Shown here: one piece after another, positions 1 to 7,823 of the stretch | Numbering within the stretch: position 1 is the stretch's first letter | Layout of the letters: each line of letters opens with the position of its first letter | Notes under the pieces: generated by a model | What the model was told of the DNA's origin: nothing | Databases searched by the model: none | What the model saw: only the letters and a program-made list of their open reading frames with translations | Assembly (NCBI GenBank): GCA_028375605.1 | Contig: JAONGR010000016.1 | Location: forward strand, 1 to 33,397 | Source of the DNA: Arcobacteraceae bacterium | Lineage (GTDB): Bacteria; Campylobacterota; Campylobacteria; Campylobacterales; Arcobacteraceae | Direction of reading: 5' to 3' | Length of the DNA stretch: 33,397 bases | Made by a program: the position numbers and the translations under genes

Positions 1-437
1 GTAAAATGATCAGAGATATGGTTTTAAATTTCAAAGAATATGATCCAGAAGATATTTTAAGAGAAGTAGAATCATTGGATAATAATCTAAATGTAGAAAA
101 ATACATCGGTGTAATATTCCAAAACAACTTCACAATAAGAGACTTTAAAGTACAATTAAATTTAATGCTTGGAAACTATGAAGAAGTTATCGAACTACTT
201 GAACTATCTACTCAAAACTTAGCATATGCATTATCAGAATTAACAAGAATGTATATAGAAGAAATATCTTGGGAAGAGTATGAAAATGCTTTAAACAATA
301 TATTTACAAAGGAAAAAGTAGACTTAGCAGCCCAAGTATTTAATGGAGATATAGACTTTACAAATGTAACGTATCATCAAGACTATTTAAATATCTTGGA
401 TTTATATGATAGATTGGCTATCAAAAAAGCTCAATAA
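1..437 (+). CDS. Probable C-terminal part of a YcaO-family protein (5' truncated)
   Basis: The reading frame is open to the window edge, and the first in-frame ATG (position 6) has no room for a ribosome binding site, so the gene very probably begins outside the window. About 143 residues are visible, acidic and helical, with a repeat-like stretch around residues 40-75 (LMLGNYEEVIELLE). This helical-repeat pattern, followed by a short domain near WEEYENALNNIF, resembles my recollection of the C-terminal region of E. coli-type YcaO, an accessory protein for ribosomal protein S12 methylthiolation. The catalytic YcaO domain would lie upstream and cannot be checked. An unrelated TPR-like protein is the alternative. 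It ends just before a strong terminator hairpin. Confidence 0.5.
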   Translation, partial: KMIRDMVLNFKEYDPEDILREVESLDNNLNVEKYIGVIFQNNFTIRDFKVQLNLMLGNYEEVIELLELSTQNLAYALSELTRMYIEEISWEEYENALNNIFTKEKVDLAAQVFNGDIDFTNVTYHQDYLNILDLYDRLAIKKAQ

Positions 438-455
438 ATTCTACTATAAAAAGGA

Positions 456-488
456 GGAAATAGTATATAAACACTATTTCCTTTTTTT
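456..488 (+). terminator. Rho-independent terminator
   Basis: A perfect 9-bp stem (456-464 with 473-481, arms ggaaatagt/actatttcc) with an 8-base loop is followed by seven T (482-488). It ends the plus-strand YcaO-like gene. The T tract overlaps the stop codon of the convergent asparaginase-like gene. A run of A before the stem could let it act weakly in the other direction. Confidence 0.85.
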
Positions 489-981
489 ATTTTGTTATTA
501 AAAATTGCCCTTTAGTTCTATCTTTTACAAGTTTTGAAGCATCTACAACTACACCATGCATAGCAAGATAAATACCATCTTTTACATCCGCACTCAAAAA
601 TCCTAAACTTAAAGAAAAATTCATTGTAGCTTCTACTTCATTTATACTCATAGGAACCATTGCTCCTGTAAAAACAATTTTTTTATTTAATTCTTGTTTT
701 TTTAAAAAAGCACTCGTTAAATCAACGGTATCTGTTCCATGAATTATAATGATTTTGTCATCTTTAGATTCTACAACTGTATCGGTTATGATTTGTCTAT
801 CTGTATCTGTCATATCTAAACTGTCTTTAGAAATAATGTTATGAACTGTAAACTCTATATTATGACAAGAACTCATAATTTTATCTAACGCTATATTATC
901 TACAGGAACTTCGAGTCTTCCATTTAGAGGATTGTATCTTTTATTAAATGTTCCACCAGTATTGATTATTGTGATTTTCAT
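487..981 (-). CDS. Single-domain L-asparaginase-like protein
   Basis: Resembles only the N-terminal catalytic domain of type I/II asparaginases (amide hydrolysis of asparagine or a related amide). The nucleophile-loop motif TGGT is at residues 8-11, a serine in SKDSL near 54, the second threonine-aspartate motif HGTDT at 81-85, FTGAM near 104-108, and a lysine at about 153 that aligns with the catalytic lysine of the family. At 164 residues it is about half the usual 320-350, and it stops where the C-terminal domain would begin. The frame ends at a normal stop beside a terminator, so this looks like a genuine short family rather than a broken gene. It begins 21 bases after the response-regulator gene with an AAAGGA ribosome site, so it is probably the third gene of that operon. 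Substrate unknown. Confidence 0.75.
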   Translation of the reverse strand: MKITIINTGGTFNKRYNPLNGRLEVPVDNIALDKIMSSCHNIEFTVHNIISKDSLDMTDTDRQIITDTVVESKDDKIIIIHGTDTVDLTSAFLKKQELNKKIVFTGAMVPMSINEVEATMNFSLSLGFLSADVKDGIYLAMHGVVVDASKLVKDRTKGQFLITK

Positions 982-1002
982 TGTTTTCCTTTAGTAATTA
1001 TT

Positions 1003-1695
1003 TTATATTTTTGACTTTACACATTCTAAGATATATCCTTCTTTTGGCGCATTTTTAATAATATTTATTGGTATTTTAGCTCGAATTTCTTTTATAAATG
1101 ATTTTAAAGCATATTCTGTCATCTCTTTTTCATGCCAAAGTACTCTCTCTATTTCATAATATTTCACTACTAAACCTTTTTTTTCATATAACATTTTTAA
1201 AAAATCTTTCTCTCTTTTTCGTAAAGGTATTACTTCTTTTTTATAATGTAATTCCCTTTTGTCTAAATCTAAAAACAAATTATTATTTAAATAAATTGGC
1301 TCAGATTGTTTTTGCAGATATTTTAGTAATGCTTCAGTGAGTTTTTTTAGGTTAAGTGGCTTTAAAATAAAATGATTCAAATTTAAGTTAATTAAGTCCA
1401 ATAAATATTCTTCATTTGAATGTGCAGTAAGCATAATAATTGTAGTAGTCAAATCATTTTTTCTTATTTTTTGAACCAATTTTATTCCATTGCAATTTTT
1501 CATTTGAATATCTGTTAATATAATTTGAGGATGATAATCTTTATATATTTCATAGGCTTCATCACCATCTTTAGCTTCATAAACTGTATCAAAATAATAT
1601 TTTAATGTATTTACAATAGTTTCTCTTATACCATCTTCATCTTCGACACATAAAATAGGTATATCTTTTAGTTGTTCTAATGCTTTAGCATTCAT
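1003..1695 (-). CDS. OmpR-type response regulator
   Basis: A 230-residue two-domain regulator. The receiver domain (about 12-125) has the acidic pair E18/D19, the phospho-acceptor aspartate D62 in ILTDIQM, the conserved Thr in IIMLTAHS and the Lys in ILKPL. The C-terminal part (about 135-228) has the pattern of a winged-helix DNA-binding domain (LRKREKDFLKML; then a region ending in APKEGYILE). It should be phosphorylated by the kinase encoded immediately upstream, whose 3' end it overlaps by 11 bases, so the two are translationally coupled. Target genes cannot be read from the sequence; the asparaginase-like gene 21 bases downstream is the obvious co-transcribed neighbour. Confidence 0.9.
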   Translation of the reverse strand: MNAKALEQLKDIPILCVEDEDGIRETIVNTLKYYFDTVYEAKDGDEAYEIYKDYHPQIILTDIQMKNCNGIKLVQKIRKNDLTTTIIMLTAHSNEEYLLDLINLNLNHFILKPLNLKKLTEALLKYLQKQSEPIYLNNNLFLDLDKRELHYKKEVIPLRKREKDFLKMLYEKKGLVVKYYEIERVLWHEKEMTEYALKSFIKEIRAKIPINIIKNAPKEGYILECVKSKI

Positions 1696-2830
1696 GCTTA
1701 TTTCCTAGGACTTTTATTTTAAATATTGCACCATTATTATCATTTCGTACACTTAATTCTCCACCCATATTTCGCTCTATAATCAACTTAGAAATATACA
1801 ATCCTAAGCCAGTTCCTTCAGAAGAATCTTTAGTTGTAAAATATGGATCAAAAATTAAATCCAAATTTTCTTCTTGAATTCCACCTGCATTGTCACCAAC
1901 TTCCACAATTGTCAATGAACCTTTTGCTTTAATAGATAATATAATCTGTGGATTTGTTATATTTTTTTCTACTAAAACATCTCTTGCATTTGTAATCAGA
2001 TTTAAAATCACTTGTGAATATTCTGTTGGATAACCAAATATACATTTATTGTCTTTGACATCAAAAATTAGCTCAATATTATTATCATATAAAGATGCAT
2101 TAACAAGATTTATAGCTTTTTTACAAGAATCAAAAAGAAAAAAGTTTTCTTTTTGTTTATCAGGTTTATAAAAATTTCTAAAATCATCGATAGTATTGGA
2201 CATAAATTCAATCATCTTATCACTTTTATCAATCGACTTTAAAATATGCTTTGCATTAACTTTTTTAAATCTTGTTGCGGTTTCTAGTTCCATTAGTATG
2301 CCTGAGAGTTCAGTTAAAGGTTGTCTCCATTGATGAGCAATCATATTAATCATAGAACCCATTCTTGCTAATTTTGACTGTGCTAGTATGGCTTTATCTT
2401 TTCTTTTACCTTCTTTTATTCCTACAATAACTTTTGAAGATAATGTTTCATTGAGAGTCTTTAGTGTTTGTTCGTTCTTTTTTACTTGATTTTTATATTT
2501 TGTTATAACTTCACTTATTATAGAAGTCATTAGATAAGTGAATAAAATCATAAAAAATAAAATAGTAAAAGTCATAATAAGCATAAATCTTACAAATCTA
2601 TCATTTCTTATTTGAAATTTCTCTTTTTTTTCTTTTATGATAGTAAATAAGCTAGTTTGAGGAATTGATATATTTTGAGTATACAATTTTTGAAGACTTA
2701 ATACCTCTTCATCAAAATGTTCTTGTGTTGTTTTTAAGTGATAAGATGTGGCAAAGAATGCAATAAATATTACACTAAGAAAAGGTATAGTGATTGTAAA
2801 AAAAGGAATTCCTTCTTTATTAAACATCAT
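1685..2830 (-). CDS. Membrane sensor histidine kinase
   Basis: A 381-residue kinase with transmembrane segment 1 at about 8-28, a short periplasmic loop of about 50 residues, transmembrane segment 2 at about 80-103, a cytoplasmic coiled coil (105-150), the phospho-acceptor H166 in the AHQWRQPL box, and an ATPase domain with N-box NLITNARD, G1 box DNAGG and G2 box GTGLGLY. The periplasmic loop is too short for a recognisable ligand-binding domain, so the signal is unknown. Two adjacent ATG codons (2830 and 2827) follow AAAGGATT; the second has the better spacing, so the protein may be 380 residues. It is the first gene of a kinase-regulator-asparaginase-like operon. Confidence 0.9.
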   Translation of the reverse strand: MMFNKEGIPFFTITIPFLSVIFIAFFATSYHLKTTQEHFDEEVLSLQKLYTQNISIPQTSLFTIIKEKKEKFQIRNDRFVRFMLIMTFTILFFMILFTYLMTSIISEVITKYKNQVKKNEQTLKTLNETLSSKVIVGIKEGKRKDKAILAQSKLARMGSMINMIAHQWRQPLTELSGILMELETATRFKKVNAKHILKSIDKSDKMIEFMSNTIDDFRNFYKPDKQKENFFLFDSCKKAINLVNASLYDNNIELIFDVKDNKCIFGYPTEYSQVILNLITNARDVLVEKNITNPQIILSIKAKGSLTIVEVGDNAGGIQEENLDLIFDPYFTTKDSSEGTGLGLYISKLIIERNMGGELSVRNDNNGAIFKIKVLGNKHEC

Positions 2831-2863
2831 AATCCTTTATATTGTTTTTTAGTTAATCATAAA

Positions 2864-2890
2864 GACTAAGATAAATTTATTATCTCAGTC
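2864..2890 (-). terminator. Hairpin after the symporter gene
   Basis: An 11-bp stem with one wobble pair (2864-2874 with 2880-2890) and a 5-base loop lies between the symporter stop and the kinase start, followed on the minus strand by only a short T run. Likely a weak terminator or attenuating hairpin that separates the two minus-strand units. Confidence 0.5.
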
Positions 2891-2902
2891 CTACGATTAT
2901 TT

Positions 2903-4363
2903 TTATGCTTCTTTTAGTTTAGATGCTTCAATTTTACTATCATTGATATTATCAACAATTTCTTTCCAAGTATCTTTATCGATTTTAAATTCTTCGTAGT
3001 CATTATATCTTAATACAGGATCGATTCCTTCTTTAAGTTGTCTGTCATATCCTTTAATTAACCGAAGAACTGGTTTATATAAAAAGGCTAAAGCTACCAT
3101 ATTAATCACAGCTAATAATCCCATTGATAAATCAGCAAATTTAAATATTGAACCTAAATCTTGAAATGCTCCCCAACCAATTAAAACGATACATACAACT
3201 CTAAAAATATTAAATAATGGAATATTTCCTTTACTAAAAAAGTTAAGACTATTTTCTGCTAAATAATAGTTATATAACATTGATGAAAAACCAAATAATA
3301 ATAATGCAATTGTAACAAAATATCCACCAAATGGTCCAATATGCTCAATTAACGCATTTTGTGTTAATAACACTCCTTGAACACCATCGGCACCTGGAGT
3401 ATATACACCAGATAATAAAATAATAAATGCAGTACAAGAACATAAAATAATAGTATCTATAAATACTGAAAATGATTGTACGATTCCTTGTTGAACTGGA
3501 TGAGCAACATAAGCAACTGCTGCTACATTTGGAGCAGAACCAAGTCCAGCTTCATTTGAAAACATTCCTCTTTTTGCACCTTGTAAAATAACAGCACCAA
3601 TACCACCACTAATAGCAGTACTAGGAGTAAATGCTTCTGTTACAATAAGGTTTATAAGTCCTGGAATTTTTTCTAAATTTAATGCAATAACAACAATAGC
3701 AATAAGTAAATATCCTACAGCCATAACTGGTACTACTAATTCTGAAAATCTTGTAATTCTTTTTATACCACCAAAAATAGCTAGACCAAAAATTATTGTT
3801 AATACAACACCTGTAATCCAAATTGGAATATCAAATGAAGATTGAAATGAACTAGCAATAATAAATGATTGTGTTGCATTAAATGCAAATCCAAAAGTAA
3901 TTAATAAAAGAACAGAGATAATAATACCAAGCCATCTTTGACCTAATGCTTTAGTTACATAATAAGCAGGTCCACCTCTATAAAGACAAGAATCTGTTTC
4001 ATCTTTTTCTTTATAAAGTTGAGCTAATGAACACTCGAAAAAACTTGTACTCATTCCAATAAGACCAATCACCCACATCCAAAAAACAGAACCTGGCCCA
4101 CCAAGTGTGATTGCAACAGCAACCCCTGCAATATTACCACCACCAACACGACCAGCAACACTTAGCATTAAAGCTTGAAATGAACTTATATGCCCTGCTT
4201 TATCATGAGCAGTATCTCTTAAAATATTAAACATTTTAAAAAAATATCTAAACTGTACAAACCTTGAACTGATTGTAAAAAATAAACCTAAAACTGGAAG
4301 TAAATATATTAATATATTTCCCCATATAAGATTATTTAATACATCATTTATTTCTGAAAACAT
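2903..4363 (-). CDS. Alanine/glycine:cation symporter (AGCS family)
   Basis: A 486-residue integral membrane protein with about ten or eleven hydrophobic segments. It has the AGCS signature near residues 70-95 (GRVGGGNIAGVAVAIT, then GPGSVFWMW) and the conserved stretch GAKRGMFSNEAGLGSAP near 262-278. Members import alanine or glycine with Na+ (or H+). The length is normal for the family, and the soluble C-terminus is short and charged. The start has a good AAAGGAG ribosome site and a TATAAT promoter about 33 bases upstream. It stands alone between hairpins at 2864 and 4449 and has its own promoter. Substrate preference among small neutral amino acids cannot be decided from the sequence. Confidence 0.93.
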   Translation of the reverse strand: MFSEINDVLNNLIWGNILIYLLPVLGLFFTISSRFVQFRYFFKMFNILRDTAHDKAGHISSFQALMLSVAGRVGGGNIAGVAVAITLGGPGSVFWMWVIGLIGMSTSFFECSLAQLYKEKDETDSCLYRGGPAYYVTKALGQRWLGIIISVLLLITFGFAFNATQSFIIASSFQSSFDIPIWITGVVLTIIFGLAIFGGIKRITRFSELVVPVMAVGYLLIAIVVIALNLEKIPGLINLIVTEAFTPSTAISGGIGAVILQGAKRGMFSNEAGLGSAPNVAAVAYVAHPVQQGIVQSFSVFIDTIILCSCTAFIILLSGVYTPGADGVQGVLLTQNALIEHIGPFGGYFVTIALLLFGFSSMLYNYYLAENSLNFFSKGNIPLFNIFRVVCIVLIGWGAFQDLGSIFKFADLSMGLLAVINMVALAFLYKPVLRLIKGYDRQLKEGIDPVLRYNDYEEFKIDKDTWKEIVDNINDSKIEASKLKEA

Positions 4364-4395
4364 TATTTCTCCTTTAAATATATACTTAGTCTAAC

Positions 4396-4401
4396 ATTAT
4401 A
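4396..4401 (-). promoter_or_regulatory. -10 promoter element of the symporter gene
   Basis: A perfect TATAAT on the minus strand 33 bases upstream of the symporter ATG, followed by AAAGGAGAAATA just before the start codon. No convincing -35 box is visible, as is common in Campylobacterota. Confidence 0.65.
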
Positions 4402-4448
4402 AGGAGGGTTAAAAGTGTCATTTTTGTTTTTTATTAGAAAAGAAAAAA

Positions 4449-4476
4449 ATTAAACTATATAAATTATAAGTTTAAT
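4449..4476 (-). terminator. Terminator after the metallo-hydrolase gene
   Basis: An 8-bp stem (attaaact, 4449-4456, with agtttaat, 4469-4476) is followed on the minus strand by seven T (complement of A 4443-4449). It lies 42 bases beyond the stop codon of the gene ending at 4518. The plus strand also has a T-rich flank, so it may work both ways. Confidence 0.6.
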
Positions 4477-4517
4477 CTTTTTATTATTTTAGATAAATCG
4501 ATGAAATAAAGAGTTTT

Positions 4518-5273
4518 TTATTTGTACCAATCTCTTAATTCTACTTGTATATTCTTATCCATTTTATTTAAAATGTTTTTAAATTCTTTTATGTCAGAAA
4601 AAACTTTTTTACCATCTTTTTTTCCTCTATAATGATAAGGATAAACGATATTTGGCTTAAAAGCATTTACTCCATTTGCCGCATCATAAATTGACATTGT
4701 ATACGGTAAATTCATCGCTATAAAAGCAATATCAATATTTTTAAGTGCTCTCATTTCTGGTACATCTGCAGTATCTCCTGAGAAATATACTCTTTTGTCT
4801 GCAAATGTCAGAACATATCCATTTCCTCTACCTTTTGTATGTTTGGCATGTTCACTTTCAGGTAAGTTATACATAGCAATAGCTTCTACTTTTAAACCCA
4901 TTATTGAATTTATACTTTTACCATTATCAAGTCTAGTTGTAATTTTTTGTAAATTTTTTGGTAATTTATCGATAACTGCTTGTGGTGCTATAATTTTTGT
5001 TTTACTTGAAACAAGAGAGTTTATAGTTTTAGGACTTAAATGATCTCCATGAATATCTGTAAGTAAAATCAAATCAATTGACTTAGCATTTTTATATCTA
5101 TTTATTGAACCTACTGGGTCTAATAGTATATTCAATTTATTCCAAGACAAGGAAGTCGAAGCGTGATTAATAGGTGTAATTTCAAGATTACCCTTCATAG
5201 TTTTAAAGCTATCTGCATGTGATAGACTTAAAAACAAAAAACTTACCATTACTAATTTTGTGATTGTATTCAT
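4518..5273 (-). CDS. Exported metallo-beta-lactamase-fold hydrolase (UlaG-like)
   Basis: A 251-residue protein with a signal peptide (hydrophobic residues about 5-18, likely cleavage near SHA/D at 20-21), so probably periplasmic. The metallo-beta-lactamase fold is shown by the metal-binding motif DIHGDHLS near 73-80, FSGDTAD near 164-170 and a late histidine in YPYHYRG. This pattern fits the UlaG/YtnP-like MBL hydrolases. The substrate is unknown. It begins 43 bases after the SelO gene on the same strand and probably shares its transcript; a terminator follows it. Confidence 0.85.
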   Translation of the reverse strand: MNTITKLVMVSFLFLSLSHADSFKTMKGNLEITPINHASTSLSWNKLNILLDPVGSINRYKNAKSIDLILLTDIHGDHLSPKTINSLVSSKTKIIAPQAVIDKLPKNLQKITTRLDNGKSINSIMGLKVEAIAMYNLPESEHAKHTKGRGNGYVLTFADKRVYFSGDTADVPEMRALKNIDIAFIAMNLPYTMSIYDAANGVNAFKPNIVYPYHYRGKKDGKKVFSDIKEFKNILNKMDKNIQVELRDWYK

Positions 5274-5316
5274 TAATATCCTTTAGTTTAATTATTATAA
5301 TTCGAGTATATCAAAA

Positions 5317-7026
5317 CTATGATGAACAACTTACATGAGATATTCCACCAACATCAAAAACCTCTAAAGGTTTTAAACTATAGTATTTTTCTTCTATCTC
5401 TTTAGATTGTTCAGAATATGGATCGGTCATCACATCTTGAAGCTCTCGAACTAATGAATAATCACCCTCATGTGCACTTTTATATGCTGGTACTAAAATC
5501 CACTCTCGTAAAACATATTTTGGATTTATAAGCTTCATTTTTACTGATAATTCTTCTTTTGAAAAAGATCTATTATTAGAAACTATAGATTTCCATTTAT
5601 TAAACCACTCAAGCCATCGTTTACTTAGATCAAGCTCTTCCGATATATCTCTATAAAAACTTTTTTGAATCGAATCAATCTTATCAGGTACAGATGATAG
5701 TTCACGAAAGAAAATAGTATAATCAACAGCAGTTTGAAGCATAAGAGTTTCAAGTTCATTAAATAATTTTGCATCAAACTTATCTAATCCTAATTTTTGA
5801 GCCCACATCTCTTCCATCTTTGATTGCATCAGATCGGAAAAGTCATCTGTGATTTCATTTAGTTCAGAAAGATCGTTTTTATCATCTTTTAACAAAAGCT
5901 TTAATGAAGTACAAAACATACCAAAATTACGTTTAGCTGCTTCTGGTTGATTTAAAAAAGCAAAATGTTGTCCCCCACCAGTCCAAGATTGATATTCTGG
6001 ATCAAAATTATCAATAAAACCAAATGGACCATAATCAAGGGTAAATCCTCCAGCAGCACAATTATCTCCATTAAAATTACCCTGACAATAACCCACACGA
6101 ACCCAATTTGACACAAGAGAAGAAAGTCTCTCTCCAAACTCTTTAGCAAGTAACATTATTTTTTCTGATAGAGTTAAATCTTTATCTATATTTTCACTAT
6201 ATTCTCGATCTATTAAATGTAACACTATTTTTTCTAATTCTTCTAGGGCTGTAGGGTATTCATTTTTTCTAGCTCTTCTAGCAAAAAGCTCTATTTGTCC
6301 TACACGAAGAAATGATGGTGCTACACGTGTTGTGATTGCAACTGGTTCAGATATCATTCTATCAGGATCTTGAGAATAAGAACCATCAGAATACCAAGGA
6401 CGCTTTACAAATTCTGTCTTAGATGTATACAAACTCAATGACCTTGATGTCGAAATACCAAGCGAATACATATGCTCTTGTGCTAAAAACTCACGAACAC
6501 TTGACCGTAAAACTGCACGACCATCGGCACCTCTACAGTACGGAGTTCTTCCTCCACCTTTGAGTTGCATCTCCCATCGTTTACCATTTAATACAGCTTC
6601 TAAAACAGAAACTGCACGACCATCACCATAACCATTTCCAGTTCTAAAAGGACACTGATCATAATACTCTCTACCATAAATAGAAAGAGCATACCCAGTT
6701 GCCCAACCTACTCTACTCATAGGTTCAGGTACATTTGATAAATCACCAGAAAACATACTCATAAAATCAGACTCATTGGCTAAACTATCTTTGAAACCTA
6801 ATTCATTAAAAAGTGATTTACTGTGTGCAATATACTCTGGTTTATCTATGGGTGTTGGAGTTACTGGTACATAATGACCTGAAAAAACTTGTCTAGGGTC
6901 ATGGTCTATTCCATTTGGAGTGGCTTCTGGGTCTCGAGTTAAAGTCTCCATAAGTGAGTAGTTCGCTAATGGCGCTAAATCATCAAGTGTTTTGATGTTT
7001 GTTAAATTATAATTATTTTCATTCAT
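5317..7026 (-). CDS. selO: SelO/YdiU-family protein adenylyltransferase
   Basis: A pseudokinase-fold enzyme that transfers AMP from ATP to Ser/Thr/Tyr of target proteins; bacterial and mitochondrial members act in oxidative-stress responses. Visible signatures are [12 protein letters not shown] (132-143), [10 protein letters not shown] (154-163), [15 protein letters not shown] (168-182), [12 protein letters not shown] (235-246), and the catalytic and metal region with D321-N322 and D331 in LDYGPFGF. At 569 residues it is longer than E. coli YdiU (about 478). The [12 protein letters not shown] and [13 protein letters not shown] segments resemble, from memory, the longer algal-type SelO proteins. 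The protein ends in Cys-Ser-Ser; eukaryotic SelO carries selenocysteine at that position, so this is the cysteine form. An AGGAAG ribosome site precedes the ATG. Confidence 0.95.
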   Translation of the reverse strand: MNENNYNLTNIKTLDDLAPLANYSLMETLTRDPEATPNGIDHDPRQVFSGHYVPVTPTPIDKPEYIAHSKSLFNELGFKDSLANESDFMSMFSGDLSNVPEPMSRVGWATGYALSIYGREYYDQCPFRTGNGYGDGRAVSVLEAVLNGKRWEMQLKGGGRTPYCRGADGRAVLRSSVREFLAQEHMYSLGISTSRSLSLYTSKTEFVKRPWYSDGSYSQDPDRMISEPVAITTRVAPSFLRVGQIELFARRARKNEYPTALEELEKIVLHLIDREYSENIDKDLTLSEKIMLLAKEFGERLSSLVSNWVRVGYCQGNFNGDNCAAGGFTLDYGPFGFIDNFDPEYQSWTGGGQHFAFLNQPEAAKRNFGMFCTSLKLLLKDDKNDLSELNEITDDFSDLMQSKMEEMWAQKLGLDKFDAKLFNELETLMLQTAVDYTIFFRELSSVPDKIDSIQKSFYRDISEELDLSKRWLEWFNKWKSIVSNNRSFSKEELSVKMKLINPKYVLREWILVPAYKSAHEGDYSLVRELQDVMTDPYSEQSKEIEEKYYSLKPLEVFDVGGISHVSCSS

Positions 7027-7171
7027 ATATCTTCCTAATGGCGTATTTTAACTTATCTATCAAAAATTAACTTAACAAATTTAAATTACATTATATGTTT
7101 TGGTGTCAGCTAAAATCTAAGTATCAATGTCTCAATAATATGTCACTAAGGTATATAAACATTGTTTTAGC

Positions 7172-7177
7172 TATAAT
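7172..7177 (+). promoter_or_regulatory. -10 promoter element of the SH3-protein gene
   Basis: A perfect TATAAT. Transcription should start near 7184, which leaves only about 5 bases before the ATG at 7189 but a normal leader with ribosome site for the ATG at 7222. This spacing is the main reason to prefer 7222 as the true start. Confidence 0.65.
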
Positions 7178-7221
7178 GCTAAAAATTAATGAATAAAATT
7201 TTCACAAAAAGGAAATCTTCA

Positions 7222-7797
7222 ATGATTCAAAAAAAAGTCCCTCTAATAGTAACTTTGATATGCCTAGCTGCATCAACACTTGTAGCAAGTAATTATGTTT
7301 CAAATGATTTATATACATATACACATAATGGACCGGGTACAAAATACAAAATTTTAGGTGTTGTTCATGCAGGTGAAAAAATTACAGTATTACATAGAGA
7401 TAAAAAAACAGGTTATTCACAAATAAAAGACCCTAAAGGTCATAAAGTTTGGATGGAATCAAAACATATTTCTAATAAACTAGGTTTAAAAAAACAACTA
7501 GAAAATTTACGTACTACACAAAAAACAAAAAATGAAGAAATTATATCTTTAAAAGAAAATCTAACTTCTAAAGACAATCAAATTCTTGCATTAAAAGAAA
7601 CCAATTTAGAGTTAACTACAAAATTAGAAAAACTTCAAGAATTAAATATCTCTTTAACAAAAAAAGTAGATAATAAGAAAAATGAACAATTAATGGAATG
7701 GTTTTCTTATGGTGGAATGGTAGCTGGAATAGGTTTACTTTTTGGACTCATACTTCCTTCATTAATCCCGAGTCGTAAAAAACAGACTCGTTGGTAA
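7222..7797 (+). CDS. Membrane-anchored SH3-domain protein (TIGR04211/YgiM-like)
   Basis: A 191-residue protein from the chosen start: a signal peptide or N-terminal hydrophobic segment (about 4-22), a bacterial SH3 domain (about 25-75, with NGPGTKYKILGVVHAG), a long lysine/glutamate-rich coiled coil (about 85-148), a hydrophobic C-terminal membrane segment (about 158-176) and a short basic tail. This is the architecture of the TIGR04211 family, which includes E. coli YgiM. It probably sits in the periplasm or cell envelope; the function is poorly known. The start at 7222 has AAAAGGA about 8 bases upstream and gives a canonical signal peptide; an in-frame ATG at 7189 lacks a ribosome site and lies almost at the predicted transcription start. 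It converges on sbcC across a hairpin. Confidence 0.85.
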   Translation: MIQKKVPLIVTLICLAASTLVASNYVSNDLYTYTHNGPGTKYKILGVVHAGEKITVLHRDKKTGYSQIKDPKGHKVWMESKHISNKLGLKKQLENLRTTQKTKNEEIISLKENLTSKDNQILALKETNLELTTKLEKLQELNISLTKKVDNKKNEQLMEWFSYGGMVAGIGLLFGLILPSLIPSRKKQTRW

Positions 7798-7798
7798 T

Positions 7799-7823
7799 AG
7801 TAAAAGAGTTAAACTCTTTTACT
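7799..7823. terminator. Bidirectional hairpin between convergent genes
   Basis: A perfect 10-bp stem (7799-7808 with 7814-7823) and a 5-base loop span the 25 bases between the SH3-protein stop and the sbcC stop. There is no long T tract, but the stem contains A4/T4 tracts. Probable shared terminator. Confidence 0.6.

Noticed and set aside
3621-3821. A short tyrosine/cysteine-rich frame inside the symporter gene
   Set aside because: Same-strand shadow in another frame of a membrane-protein gene; odd composition and no ribosome site.
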